Shown piece after piece: positions 53,701-64,000 of a stretch of 64,000 nt of DNA. Position 1 is the first letter of the stretch, and each line of letters starts with the position of its first letter. Position numbers and translations under genes: made by a program. Location of the stretch: the NCBI GenBank assembly GCA_900291925.1, contig UWYS01000029.1:62001-126000 (forward strand). Direction: 5' to 3'. The DNA comes from Thecaphora thlaspeos. Its lineage: Eukaryota; Basidiomycota; Ustilaginomycetes; Urocystidales; Glomosporiaceae. The notes under the pieces are model-generated. The model saw only the letters and a list, made by a program, of their open reading frames with translations. It did not search any database and was not told where the DNA came from.

Positions 53701-56216
53701 ATCGTTGACGATGATGACCTTCTTGGGCGCCGCGAAGGGCCCGATGTTGCGGCGCACTTGGATCACCAGCTCCTTGACCAGCGCCTCTTTGCTGTCGTAG
53801 CTGAACTCGGGCTTGAGCGTCACGTAGGCGGCGATCGTCTGGCCCGTCATCTCGTCGGGAATGCCGACGACGGCCGTCTCGGCGACGCCCGGGTGCTGGA
53901 TCAGCGCCGACTCCACCTCGACCGTCGAGAGACGGTGGCCCGAGACGTTGATGACGTCGTCGACGCGACCCTTGATCCAGATGTAGCCATCCTTGTCGCG
54001 CGCAGCGCCGTCGCCCGTGAAAAAGTAGCCCTTGTATGCGCGCATGTAAGTCTCGAGGAAGCGCTCGTGGTCGCCGTAGATGGTCCTGGCGACCGATGGC
54101 CACGGGTTCTTGATGGCCAGCACGCCCTCGACGTCGTTGCCCTGGAGCTCCTCGCCTGTGTGCGGGTCGAGAATGGCCGGGTGGACACCCCAGAATGGCA
54201 TCGTCGCCGAGCCGGGCTTGGTCTTGGTGGCGCCGGGCAGAGGCGTGATCATGATCGAGCCACCCTCGGTCATCCAGTATGTGTCGACAATCGCGCACTC
54301 CTTGCGGCCGACGTTTTCGTTGTACCAATTCCACGCCTCGGGGTTGATCGGCTCGCCGACCGAGCCAATGACACGCAGCGAAGAGAGGTCGTGCTTCTGA
54401 ACGTGCTCCTCGCCGAGACGGCGCAGCAGGCGGATCGACGTCGGCGCTGTGTAGAACTGGGTCAGCTTGTGCTTGTCGACCATCTCCCAGTAGCGAGACG
54501 GCGTGGGGTAGACGGGCGTCGACTCAAAGATGAGCGTCGTCACGCCGTTCATCAGCGGTCCATAGACAATGTACGAGTGGCCGGTGATCCAGCCGATGTC
54601 GGCCATGCAGGCGTAGCGGTCGCCCTTGTCGGCGTGGACGTCGAAGACGTGCTTGGTCGTCAGCGCGGTGCCGAGCAGGTAGCCGGCCGTGGTGTGGACG
54701 ATGCCCTTAGGCTTTCCAGTGGAGCCCGAGGTGTAGAGGATGAAGAGCGGGTTCTCGGAGCTGACCGAGACGGGCGGGCAGTAGGCGCGCTCCTTCTTGG
54801 CCGCCTCGTGCCACCAGATGTCGCGGCCCTCGGTCCAGCCGACCTCGTTGCCAGTCCGCTTGACGACAAGGACGTGCTCGACCTTGGGGCACTCCTTGAG
54901 CGCGGCGTCGACGATGCTCTTGGTGGCGATGGCCCGCCCGCCGCGACGTCCCTCGTCCGAGGTGATGACGACGCGCGCCTCGCAATCGACGGTGCGGTCG
55001 CGCAGCGAGTCGGCGCTGAAGCCGGCAAAGACGACCGAGTGGACCGCTCCGAGGCGGGCGCAGGCCAGTAGGGCGACAGCCGCCTCGGGGATCATGGGGA
55101 GGTAGACGATGACGGTGTCGCCCTTCTTGACGCCGAGCTTTTTGAGCACGTTGGCCGTCTGCGAGACGCGTCGCTGCAGCTCGCTGTAGGTGATCTCCTC
55201 GTGCTGGTTAGGCTCGTCGGCCTCGTAGATGATGGCGACCTTTTGGAGAGTCAAACAATCGGCAAAGTGGACAATGTCAGCGGAAAACACGTACGATTCA
55301 GTCGACCTCGTACGCTTCCGAGGCAAGCGCCCACTCGCTGAGGGGCAGAGAGGAGACACTCACGCGGTCGGGATACTTGGACGCCCAGCGATCGACGCAA
55401 TTGTACGAGGCATTCAACTGGCCCTCAGTGAACCAGGCGACGTCGCCGTTGACGAAGCCGCCGCTTCGGACCGTCTTGAAGGGAACATCCCAGTCAATGA
55501 TCTCTCGTGCGGCCTGCAGAAAAGAAAGGGGTGGGGCAAGGAGCAAGGCGGGAGGAGTGACATGCGGGGAGGTGCGTCAGCAAACCTATTTCCCGCTATT
55601 TCTGTCGAGCTGCCAGCCACGAGTCATGGCGAGCTCCCGGGCATCAGGAAGCTGGTTCGCCCGACGCCGAGCTTTGCGTTCAGCGCCGTCCTGCTTTCTG
55701 CAGCAGACAAGAATGGCTGATTGGCTCGTTTCCAACTTAGACAGCCATCAGCTATCCAGGGGGGGGGGGGGCCTCGCCGCCCGAAAAGAAGACCACGAGG
55801 TCCCGCTCCCGGTCTCTCTTTCTACAGCCTCGACGATGTCGTAGTGGCTGGGCCAGCGTGTTTCTTCCATCGCCCTATGATCACCCGCAGTCCGCCCGGC
55901 GCCCGCCTCTGCGTGTTGACGGGCATGGCCACATCGCGCATGGTCCCCTCGGCCCGCTCCCAGCTTTGTCGCGACTGCAGTCCGTTCTGTGCTCCGTGTC
56001 GCTGCTGCTGCTGCTGCTGCTGTCGCACTACGCTGGCTGAGCAGAGGGAGAACTCACCTTGCCAAAGAACTCGTCGGTGTTCTCGATCGACTCCTTGTGG
56101 TCCTTAGTGTAGGACTCTGCAGTGACGTGGGGGAGGTGCCTGACGTGGTCGCCAGTGCCCCTGCCCTGGAGGCGGGCAGGAATGTCGTAGATGGGGACCT
56201 CGGAGACCTCGGCCAT
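53557..56216 (-). CDS. ACS1: acetyl-coenzyme A synthetase (AMP-forming)
   Basis: Minus-strand exons 56216-56058, 55513-55364 and 55239-53557 join in phase 0 to 663 residues, the normal ACS length (about 650-670). The start [18 protein letters not shown] fits fungal ACS. The second exon reads [20 protein letters not shown]. The P-loop-like adenylation motif [18 protein letters not shown] is near residue 268, [17 protein letters not shown] forms the acetyl/CoA pocket, and the C-terminal [14 protein letters not shown] holds the catalytic and acetylatable Lys near 624. The enzyme makes acetyl-CoA from acetate, ATP and CoA in cytosol/nucleus. The first intron is long (544 nt) for this genome. The gene is head-to-head with SYO1. 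Confidence 0.96.
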
Positions 56217-57201
56217 TGTGCAGTGACTGCGTTGGCTGTGGTGGAGAAGGGGGATTCTATGAGCTAGGGTGTTGTCCAGAAGGGACAGCGGCGATGGATG
56301 GGGGAGTTTTGGGGGAGGGGATGTTGTGCTAGAGAAAGCCGGTTGGCTGGCTGGCTGGCTGGATGGAGCCGTACCGGCCTGTGCAATGGTAAGGGGGATG
56401 TAAGGTCAGCGGACGCGGGAGGGAGGCAAGTGAGGCGACAGCGGTCGGGGGCGGGGTCAATTTATAGGAAGGCCGGGGAGAGATCTCGTGACAAGCGGAT
56501 GGGGCGGCTGTCCCGCCTTGCCCTTCTGGACCCTCGCCTCGGCGCGCCTCTCGTCCTGCCCAGCCCAGCCCAGCCCAACCTCTGCCCGCGCTGACCGCAC
56601 TGACCACGCTGACCGCGCTGCAGCCAGCCTGCCTGTCTCCCCTTTTTCTGCTTGTCGCCGCGAGCGCCAGCTCGTCGCATCGCCTTTCGCTGGTTGCCAG
56701 GGCGCAGAGGCCCGCCAGGTGCAGAAGGCCTCCGTGCCTTGGGGCGGCTGCACCGCCACCATCGACCCGCACGGGCCGTCACGCCTTCCTCGCCATCCGA
56801 CCACAAATTTCATCCGTCAGAAACGGACCCAAAAAATGCATTGACAGGGACTCGAACCCCGGTCGAGTCGAATCAAATTAGCTAACCGTCTTGAAACAGA
56901 CAACAAGTGGCAACGACTCATGATACCCCTACACCATCAATGCTTCATTGTGGAAGCACAGACACATAAGAAAGTATATACTCCTGATAACATATAGAGC
57001 CGTTTTAGAAAGTGGAGCTTGCAGCTGGCTCGTCCAAGCCGAGTCCCGCGAAAGTCAAGCCGTGGCGAGAAAAATTTGAGAAACGGTCCGTGGGCGCGCC
57101 CGTCTCCTGCGTTGCCAGAAGAGACGGACGCTTCTGACATCCAACATCCAATCCACCAACACCAGTTCCTCCTCCTACCGCTCGCAGGGACTATCACCAG
57201 G
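56217..57201. promoter_or_regulatory. divergent region ACS / SYO1 containing a tRNA gene
   Basis: About 1 kb between the two ATGs. The ACS side has a GGCTGGCTGGCT tract at 56341-56363 and a CCCAGCCCAGCC stretch at 56559-56573. The tRNA-Gly(GCC) at 56837-56943 sits in the middle. The SYO1 leader starts after it. Confidence 0.5.
56837..56943 (-). tRNA. tRNA-Gly (anticodon GCC) with intron
   Basis: Folded by hand on the minus strand. The acceptor GCATTGA/TCAATGC is perfect. The D-loop contains AGGGGTA. The anticodon stem AGTCG/CGACT is perfect. The anticodon GCC lies at 56911-56909. The T-stem CGGGG/CCCTG has one G-U and loop TTCGAGT. The intron is 56872-56907 (36 nt), one base after the anticodon. 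The discriminator is A at 56837, followed on the minus strand by a T-run (plus-strand A-run at 56830-56836) that terminates Pol III. Confidence 0.92.
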
Positions 57202-60200
57202 ATGCCAAAGTCCGGCTTCGACCCGCAGCGCCATCAGCGCAAAAACGCTCGCCACAACCCGCTCGGCTCCAAGAAGGGCGCCCTGCCCACCGCTGCCTCG
57301 TCCTCGGCCGTGACCTCTTCCTCGCTTCAGGCCATCAAGGACGGAACCGCCAAGGCAACCGCCGGCACTTCTCCCTCGGACCAGATCGTGCCCCTCCTTC
57401 TCAATCTACCGCTTCCATCCACGTCGGCAGATGAGCAGGCTGCCATCACCGCGGGGAACAAGATCTGGTCGCTCGCATCCGTCAGCCTCCTCCTCTCCAC
57501 CCAGTCCGAACACGCATTGGCAGAGGTCAAGCTGAACAGAAAGCTCCTTCTCTCAAAGGAGATCGTCGCCCGCCTCCTCTACGCTCTCAAGTCCGATACC
57601 AACGTCGAGGTCAGGAGGGAGGCGAGCGGCGCACTCCGCAACCTCTGCGTCGACGCCGGCTTCGACGTACGCAGCGAGGTGGCCATCAAGGGCGGCGTCG
57701 ACGCCGTACTCGGGGCCATGCGCTGGGCCGCCAACGCGTTGGGCTTCGACGTTGACGGCACTTCCACCACCGCCGCAGCATCCTCCAAGGCCCGGGCTGC
57801 CAGCTCGGCTGAGATGTTCTTGGACGGCACGCCTAGCCAGGCGGAAGAGGTGGCCAAGAAGCGCGCCCTTCTCGCCAAGCCCGTCGACCAGATGAACAAG
57901 AAGGAAAAGCGCCACGCTACGCGCATCGCGGCTGCAATGGGCAAGTCGCTCGAAGAGGTAATCGGCCGTACGCTCACCGCAGAGGAGGAAAAGGTGCTCG
58001 GAGCCCACGACGGAGCGGCAGCAGGCGCCTCCGACCACGCCGACGGCTCTGGTGCATCTCCGGCCCCGGCCAAGTCGGAGCCATTCATCTCGCTGGATGC
58101 AGAGACGAGGAAGGGCCTGCTGGAGATGTCTGAGAACCTTGCGACCATCTCATGGTGCCTCTGCGAGTGCGGCGGCAATCCATTCGCCAAGCTCGTGACG
58201 TGGAGATGGCTCGACGAGGACCTGGTGGGGCCCGACGCGGCCGCCGAGATCCCTGGCCAAGGCCTAGCGGCCTGGCTTTGCGGCTCCATCGCCCTCGGCT
58301 GTAGGGCTGCGTCCGTCCTCAGCGTCGCCAGCGCAGACGGCTCGAGACCGAGCGGCAGCAATGACCCTATCTCCAGCCTCAAGAACGAGGAGCTCTCGCT
58401 CATCCTCGACCTTGCTCTGGCCTCGGCCAACGCGCTCTGTGGCCTCACCGATGGAGGCGAGGCCGACTTTGTCGACGGCCTTCTCGGGCGCCCCTCCAGC
58501 ACACCCGGTAACAGCGGCGGCAAGAAGAAGGGTGGCAAGCCCATCAAGCCCATCATCTTGCCTATCGTCGAGTCGCTCGAACAGCAGGCAGAGGGCGCCA
58601 CCCAGCGCCTTTCGCAGATCGACCGCGCTATCGCGCTCCTTGAAGCGTGCGTGCAGACCGACCAGAGCAGCCTCGACAAGCTGAAGCGCTACGTCCTCTC
58701 GCAGACGACGATGCTCGGCGTTCTCGCGTCCGGCACGCTGCGCAACGTCGTCGCCGCCGTTGACAGGACAAAGCCATCCAGCTCCGCCGCCGCATCGTCC
58801 GCCATCAAGAAGAAGAAGCAGGCAGCTTTTACCTCGGTCAACATCTTCGTTCCTCCCCGCTCGGACGGGGCCGAGGCGCTGACGCTCAACAAGTACGAAG
58901 AATCGCACGTTCTGCCGGCGCTCGTACAGCTGCTCGCCTCGGTCGACTGTACCGCACTCGCACGTGACCTCGAGGGGCAGGGCATCGTGGAGCCGGCAGC
59001 AGTGGCGGGTTTGGAAGGGGACGCCAACATGGAGAGTCTACAGGCGAAGCTACAGGTTCGCGCCGAGGAGAAGGCGCAAACGCTCAGCCTCGCGCTCGAA
59101 GTGCTTGCCGAGATGGCGGGAGGGCTTGACCTGGCGAGGGGTGGTGAGTCGGACGAGTGGCAAGAGGACCTTGAGGCGGACGATGCCAGCGACGATGAGA
59201 TGGAGGAGGACATCGACGTCGATATCGTCGATGACGACGCCGAGGTCGCGGACGAGGTCGAGGAGGACGATAGGATGGCCGACGAGGGCACGTTCGCCGA
59301 TGCGGTCAGGCGGACGGGCGGCATTCGATTCGAGAGCATAGCCCCCACTCTTTGCCGCGTTGTGCTCCCCGCGAGCGGCGGCCCGGCGCTCTCCGACGTC
59401 CTCCTACCCCTCGCACGACCCTTTGAGTCGAGCTTCCCCTCGCTCGTTGCAGGCTCGGACGCGTCCACGTCGACGCAGCAGCAAGCGCCAGCTCTCCTTC
59501 GTTCCATCCACCTCCGCTCGCTCTCGGTGCTCAACAACGCCCTCCTCCGTCTCGCCAGCTTCGCCGCACCACCGCCGTCGCAGCCCATCTCGGACCCGAA
59601 GGAGGCACGACGTCTCGCCACTTTCCGCTCCTGGCTCTCTGGTGATGCCTCCTCGGGCGCCGCCACCACGGGTGCGGCCCAACGTCTGACGACCACCTTT
59701 CAGGCTCTGTATGAAGTGGCACGCGGGTGTGCGAGCGTACCCGCCGTAGCTGGCGCTACACCTGCCTTGTCCAACAGCAACGAGGTACAGCCTTCCACGG
59801 CCACGACGATGCCCTCGCTTACCGGCAATGGGGAGCAGCAAGACGGTCTCCAGATCGTCGAGACGTGCATCGGCAGTCTGTGGTCGATCGCACGCTGTCT
59901 GGAAGGTTCGGTCCCTCTCTCCTGGAACGCCTCCGGCGGGTCCGCCATCATGCCTTCCTCTCCGGGCGGCGGATCGGCAGAGCTGATCTCGGCTCTGATC
60001 GCATCCTACCACACGGCTTCGTCCGATAGCATGAAGGTCAAGGCCATCTCGCTCCTTTCGACCATCGCACGAGCCAATAACGTCACGCTACCGCTCAACG
60101 AGAAGATCGCAATGTTCCTCCTTTCGATCCTCGAGACTGCGCCCGAAAGACCGTCGATGGGCCACGCAGAGAGCGTCGTGGCCGCTATCAATGGACTGGT

Positions 60201-60534
60201 GGATACGTTTGCCGATGAGAATTCGCACTACGACAGCGTCTTTAGGAAGGGCGATATGCTCAAGAGGTGCAAGGCGACCGTGTTCAAGTGCCGTGCCGTG
60301 GTGAGTATTTGATCGTGGCCCAAATGCCGCACCCTTTTCCTGCCAGGATGTCCCGACATCGTCTATTCAAAGGATCGCTTGCTCACCCTGACACTTTCCA
60401 CCTCTCTCCCGGACGACCAACGACAGGTCAAGGCCATCGACCGACGCAAATTCCTCTCCCTCCGCGCCATCGCCGAAGAGGCGGCCGATAACTGGATGGC
60501 CTTTGTCGAGTACCGACAGAGCCTCAAGCTCTAA
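57202..60534 (+). CDS. SYO1: Syo1-like ARM/HEAT-repeat protein (symportin)
   Basis: Exons 57202-60300 and 60427-60534 give 1068 residues. The N-terminus MPKSGFDPQRHQRKNARHNP is basic, as in Syo1, where it serves as a nuclear import signal. The ARM repeat VEVRREASGALRNLCVDAG near residue 135 is diagnostic. The acidic stretch ASDDEMEEDIDVDIVDDDAE near 670 matches the acidic loop of Syo1. The last exon reads VKAIDRRKFLSLRAIAEEAA and WMAFVEYRQSLKL, rejoining a family-typical C-terminus. Syo1 co-imports ribosomal proteins uL18 and uL5 (Rpl5/Rpl11) into the nucleus as the 5S RNP precursor. Yeast Syo1 is about 620 residues; the excess lies in Ala/Ser/Gly-rich linkers. The start at 57202 is preferred over upstream open frame. 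Confidence 0.88.
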
Positions 60535-60810
60535 AGCTGCCCTCCAGCTTGCCCCCTCTCATCCCCCTGTCGCTTCGTCACGTTGTACATTTTCACGCCG
60601 TATCACAGCAGCGCACGATTCCCTCTGGTCGTCTCCGATCCCGAGATGCAATCCGTTCTGCGTCGGCATCACTCCTCTGGTACTACTCTTGAAACAACAC
60701 AGTGAGGTTTGGTAGGCAAAGGTAGCTTCGTGACGTCGTTCAGGCATATCGCCCAACACATTTGGGATAGGAATTCGACAACATTGCAGAGGCGTAGCGC
60801 AGGTCAAAGT
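60535..60810. other. convergent spacer SYO1 / PIN-like transporter
   Basis: 276 bp of 3' sequence between convergent stops. No gene or RNA is recognised. Confidence 0.5.
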
Positions 60811-63198
60811 CTAGTGATCGTTCTCAGCGATGCTGCGGGGCGCGGAAAGGACAAGGAAAGTAATAGAATCGGTCAGTAGCTAAGCGCAGGCGGAAAGGAA
60901 ACGAGGAAGGGACCGAGCATACGTACAGGAGAGCCGTTAAAACGAGCGCAATTGTGGTGGGAGCCGCGAGGATGGCATAGCTTACGACTGAGGTTCGGCA
61001 GGGAAGTGCAAGTGAGAGCGGGTCAGAGGATCGGCTTTCCGTGTTCCGACAATTGACGGGCAGCACGGACGGCATGGGGCGAGAGGGAGACTCACAGATC
61101 GTCCTGCTGATCAGGCGCTCAAAACCACTGTTGCCGTTGGCATTTTGACTGGTGATTTGCGCGAGCGTCAGCGCGGGCGGGCTGCCGATGATGAGGCAGG
61201 CACATGTGATAAAGACTGGGTCGTCCATGCTGTTCAAGGTAGTCAAAAACGGTTGGAAGGGTAACCATGGGTCGTTCAGCTCAAGATCGTCGCCGCAGGT
61301 ACGTTTTGAAAAGAGAATGGCGTTGGCTTAGGAGGGGATGGCACTCACACGTCGTAACGCGTCGCAATCGCGTACCACGCCACGATAGGGAGCAAAATGA
61401 GGGGCGTCAAGATCATCCTCGCCGCAATGGAAACGGCGATGGTGCGGTTCTCCATCTTTTGCTGTTCTCTCTCCTTATTCTCCTTCTTGCTGAGCGCGCC
61501 CGCCCTGCGACCAGCGCCGTTGCGCGCGTTGAGGTCAGCGTTGCGGCTAGCGACATCGGTGTAGCTGGGAGCGTCGCCGCCGTCGGACGACGATAAGATC
61601 GAGCGCGGTTCCTCGACCAGACGGCCGTCTTCGAGGTCGCCGCTGGAGCTGCTGCCGCTGTTCCAAGGGTTCTTAGAGATCCAGCTCGAGATGCCCTTTC
61701 GACGCGTAGCATCCTTCTGCACCAGCGTCGACTCGGCGCTGGACGCGGAGCCGTCAACGGAGCTGCGCCGCCAGGGGTCGTTGGAGACGTCATCGCTATC
61801 GTCAATCAGCTGCGACACGGGCCGAGACGTCGAGGCGTTGCCATTGCCCTCGGACGTGGTGTACGAATTGTTATAGCCGTCCTTTGTGGGCTCGGGGCCG
61901 GGCGCCTCGGCTGGACCGTCGCCTGCGGGCGCTACGGGCGGAGCCGACGTCGAGGCGCCGCGCTCGGTCTCTGAGGCGGCCGAAGCGTCGACGTGGAAGT
62001 AGGCCCCAAGCACGACCATTGTCAGCGGGATGCTGCAGGCTCCGGCCGTCTCGAGCGCACCCACGACGGGCTCGAGCGAGTCGATGAACTTTTGCAGCGG
62101 CCCGATCAGAGCCACGACGAGGCTGATGATGGCGGCGTAGAGCGGGGCCGTCATGAAGCTGCCGATGACCGCGAGGGGTTTGACGACGAACCTGCGGTAG
62201 GTGGTTGCTGTACCGCTCGTGAAACGGCTCCAGCAGGATCGTTGCTGTCGGTTGTTTTCGGCTCCGGGTAGGGCAATGGCGCCTTCGGCAGCGATCGTCT
62301 CGTCGTCGCAGTCGATGTCTTCGACCTCGTCGTCGCCTTCGGTGACCAGCTGATCGGGAGAGTTGAGGAAGCTGCGAGCCCATGCGGGTGGACCGGACCT
62401 CTTCCTTTCCGGACGAGCCTCTCCCGTCGGCCTGCGCAGCGTGATATGAGGCGTGGCGACGGCCGACTCGGCGGCAGCGCCGCCGTTGCTCGCCTGACGG
62501 TAGTCAACCAGGTGGCCCTCGGCAGGCTGGGGATCGTCGCGGTAAGCGTTAGGGTCGGATGCGTGGCGCTCTTGCTCGAGGGCATCTGGCTCGCTCGACG
62601 AAGACTCGACGGTGCTGAGGAGCTTTACGCCGATGCTCCAGCGGAGGAACATCCCGAGGGTGCTAAAGAGGATGAGGTAGGTGAGCGACCTTCCGAGCAT
62701 GCCGTCTACTGTGTCCTCTGGCTGGCCGACCTCGTCCCAGTGGAGCTGGGGGACGGTGACGACGAGCGACTGCATCAAGGCGACGGGGAGCGAGTTGGAG
62801 TTTGGCGAGATTGCGACGGCGACGGCAAAGTTGCGATGGGCGGGCGAGAGGCGGGCGAGCCAGGAGAGGAGCAGTGCGCTCAAGGTCGAGACGGTCGTGA
62901 CAATGACCCAGCCGAGCGGAACGATGACGAGCTCGGCCAGGCGTGCCGGGTTGAGGGTGAAGGCGACCTTTGAAAAGAGGAGGGCGGGCGTGAAGAAGGA
63001 GACGTTGAGCTTGTTGATCTTTGTCTGGGTCTTTTTGTCTATGATGCCGCGGCGGGCCAGGATGAAGCCGACAACGCTGAGGATGACGACCTCCAGGATG
63101 GACGATGCCGTGACCATTACGAGGCTCCAGACGGGGGCGCCGGATGCGCCGTGGGCCACGTAGCCGGCGGCCGGCTCTATCAGAGCATGGTGGTGCAT
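60811..63198 (-). CDS. auxin efflux carrier family (PIN-like) membrane transporter
   Basis: Minus-strand exons 63198-61349, 61229-61096, 60987-60927 and 60832-60811 give 688 residues. Membrane segments at the N-terminus include SILEVVILSVVGFILARRG, VSFFTPALLFSKVAFTL and GWVIVTTVSTLSALLLSWL, followed by NSNSLPVALMQSLV, the family hallmark. A second bundle covers about 340-400 (GSFMTAPLYAAIISLVVALI) and a third about 580-688 (VSIAARMILTPLILLPIVAW, CLIIGSPPALTLAQI, FVSYAILAAPTTIALVL). Two long hydrophilic loops lie between. Fungal homologues are thought to sit in the ER or plasma membrane; the substrate is unknown. The end ALLIAENDH needs the last small exon; without splicing there the protein would read on 35 residues to 60824. 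Confidence 0.88.
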
Positions 63199-64000
63199 GC
63201 TTGCGCTGGAACAAGGGGCCGAAGGAAGAGGCTCCGTGTGCGTGTGCGTGTGCGTGTGCGTGTCGAGGGTTCGGGTGACGGTCGCACCACGGTGGTGCCT
63301 CGTAAGTCAGTGCCAGAAGGTCGAAGAGGGGAGAGGGAAAGGGTGGGGAAGGCAAGAAGAGAGATCGACGGCGGCGATGGTGGTGGCGTTGTGATGAAGC
63401 GAGCGGGCGGCGACAAGTGCGGGGCAGTGTGAAAGAGGTATTATTATTCCAAGATTGTTATTCAAGCGTAGGACTGCGCAGGATGACGTGGTTGGCGTGC
63501 CTAAGTCGAGTCCAGTAGTAACTCTTGTTTGCTTTGCGTGGCGATAACTAGTCGAGGGGTCCCTTGGCCTGGGCTACTTGCAATACAAAGCTGGCCTTTT
63601 CGGCTCGCCCAAAACGAGAGATAATTGCGTCGCACCCAGCGCAGCGATACACTTGTATGCAGCAGTTCTAAATTTCAAGTGCCCTAATAATCTAACTTTC
63701 CAGAGGCAACGTATGTCCCGCCGCCCTCTCCCCTCTCGATGCTCACGTGACACGCAGGCGTTCCAGCTTTTTGTATAGATTTAATTACACATATATTAGG
63801 TCGATGTTGTACAGCACACATTGGCACGCTCAATGTCTGCGGACGCGGCACAGACGCAAGACCCATGGCGATAGCAGCTCCCCACAGACCTCGGAGACGA
63901 TGCATGCTGGTCGGAATCAGCTAGGTGTCGATTCTAGGCCGGGCGCGCTCAACGTGGGACGAGGTCGGGACGGTCGAAGTCATGAGGTGAGGAACGGGGA
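63199..64000. other. 0.8 kb terminal intergenic region
   Basis: Promoter side of the PIN-like gene with a GTGTGC(GT)n tract at about 63235-63260. The rest is more AT-rich near 63640-63800. No gene is supported. Confidence 0.4.

Noticed and set aside
53545..55071. 508-codon plus-strand frame over acetyl-CoA synthetase
   Set aside because: Shadow of the strongly biased ACS coding strand; no motif, and the ACS frame has all family signatures.

Overview
The window is nuclear DNA of a fungus, most likely a GC-rich basidiomycete of the Ustilaginomycotina (smut-related) type. This is inferred from the combination of ERMES subunit Mdm34, Syo1, a fungal P-type H+-ATPase, Kre33, short introns with GTGAGT/GTACGT donors, intron-bearing tRNA genes, C/G-ending codons and very long low-complexity protein tails. 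No species is claimed. I reconstructed 17 protein-coding genes (one cut by the left edge, one truncated at its 3' end), one expansin-like pseudogene and three tRNA genes, each tRNA with a 35-38 nt intron. Splice sites were chosen by hand so that the reading frame and family motifs join.

Region 1 (1-10.6 kb): a FYVE-finger Vac1/Pep7-like endosomal tethering protein, a Sac1-like phosphoinositide phosphatase that stops 36 residues after its catalytic motif, an intron-bearing tRNA-Thr(AGT), mitochondrial ETF-ubiquinone oxidoreductase, and an hSac2-domain-like protein. Region 2 (10.6-18.6 kb): a 2.6 kb gene-free stretch, a broken expansin-like gene, methionine-R-sulfoxide reductase, mitochondrial 3-hydroxyacyl-thioester dehydratase Htd2, and deoxyribose-phosphate aldolase. 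Region 3 (18.6-33.5 kb) is densely coding: a KAPA-synthase-like PLP enzyme head-to-head with a twinfilin whose linker is greatly expanded, a 1155-residue Mdm34 head-to-head with the RNA cytidine acetyltransferase Kre33 across a promoter holding a 12-bp minisatellite, and a PARP-type zinc-finger protein with seven AT-hooks.

Region 4 (33.5-48.8 kb) is gene-poor: 7 kb with no supportable gene, then plasma-membrane H+-ATPase Pma1 with a probable 5'UTR intron, then a secreted CAP-domain protein, with several microsatellites between. Region 5 (48.8-64 kb): a SAM-dependent methyltransferase, tRNA-Gly(TCC), a claudin-like four-helix membrane protein, a near-perfect 47-bp inverted repeat, acetyl-CoA synthetase head-to-head with Syo1 with tRNA-Gly(GCC) between them, and a PIN-like (auxin-efflux-carrier family) transporter.

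The genes are mostly housekeeping and do not form one pathway. Themes are membrane trafficking/phosphoinositides (Vac1, Sac1, hSac2), mitochondrial metabolism (ETF-QO, Htd2, MsrB, Mdm34) and ribosome biogenesis (Kre33, Syo1). No defence system, secondary-metabolite cluster, CRISPR array or intact transposon was seen. The most notable unexplained structures are the 47-bp-arm hairpin at 53311-53432, the expansin-like pseudogene, the 3'-truncated SAC1 next to a tRNA gene, and the sharp-edged repeat arrays at 26704-26823 and 47859-47966.
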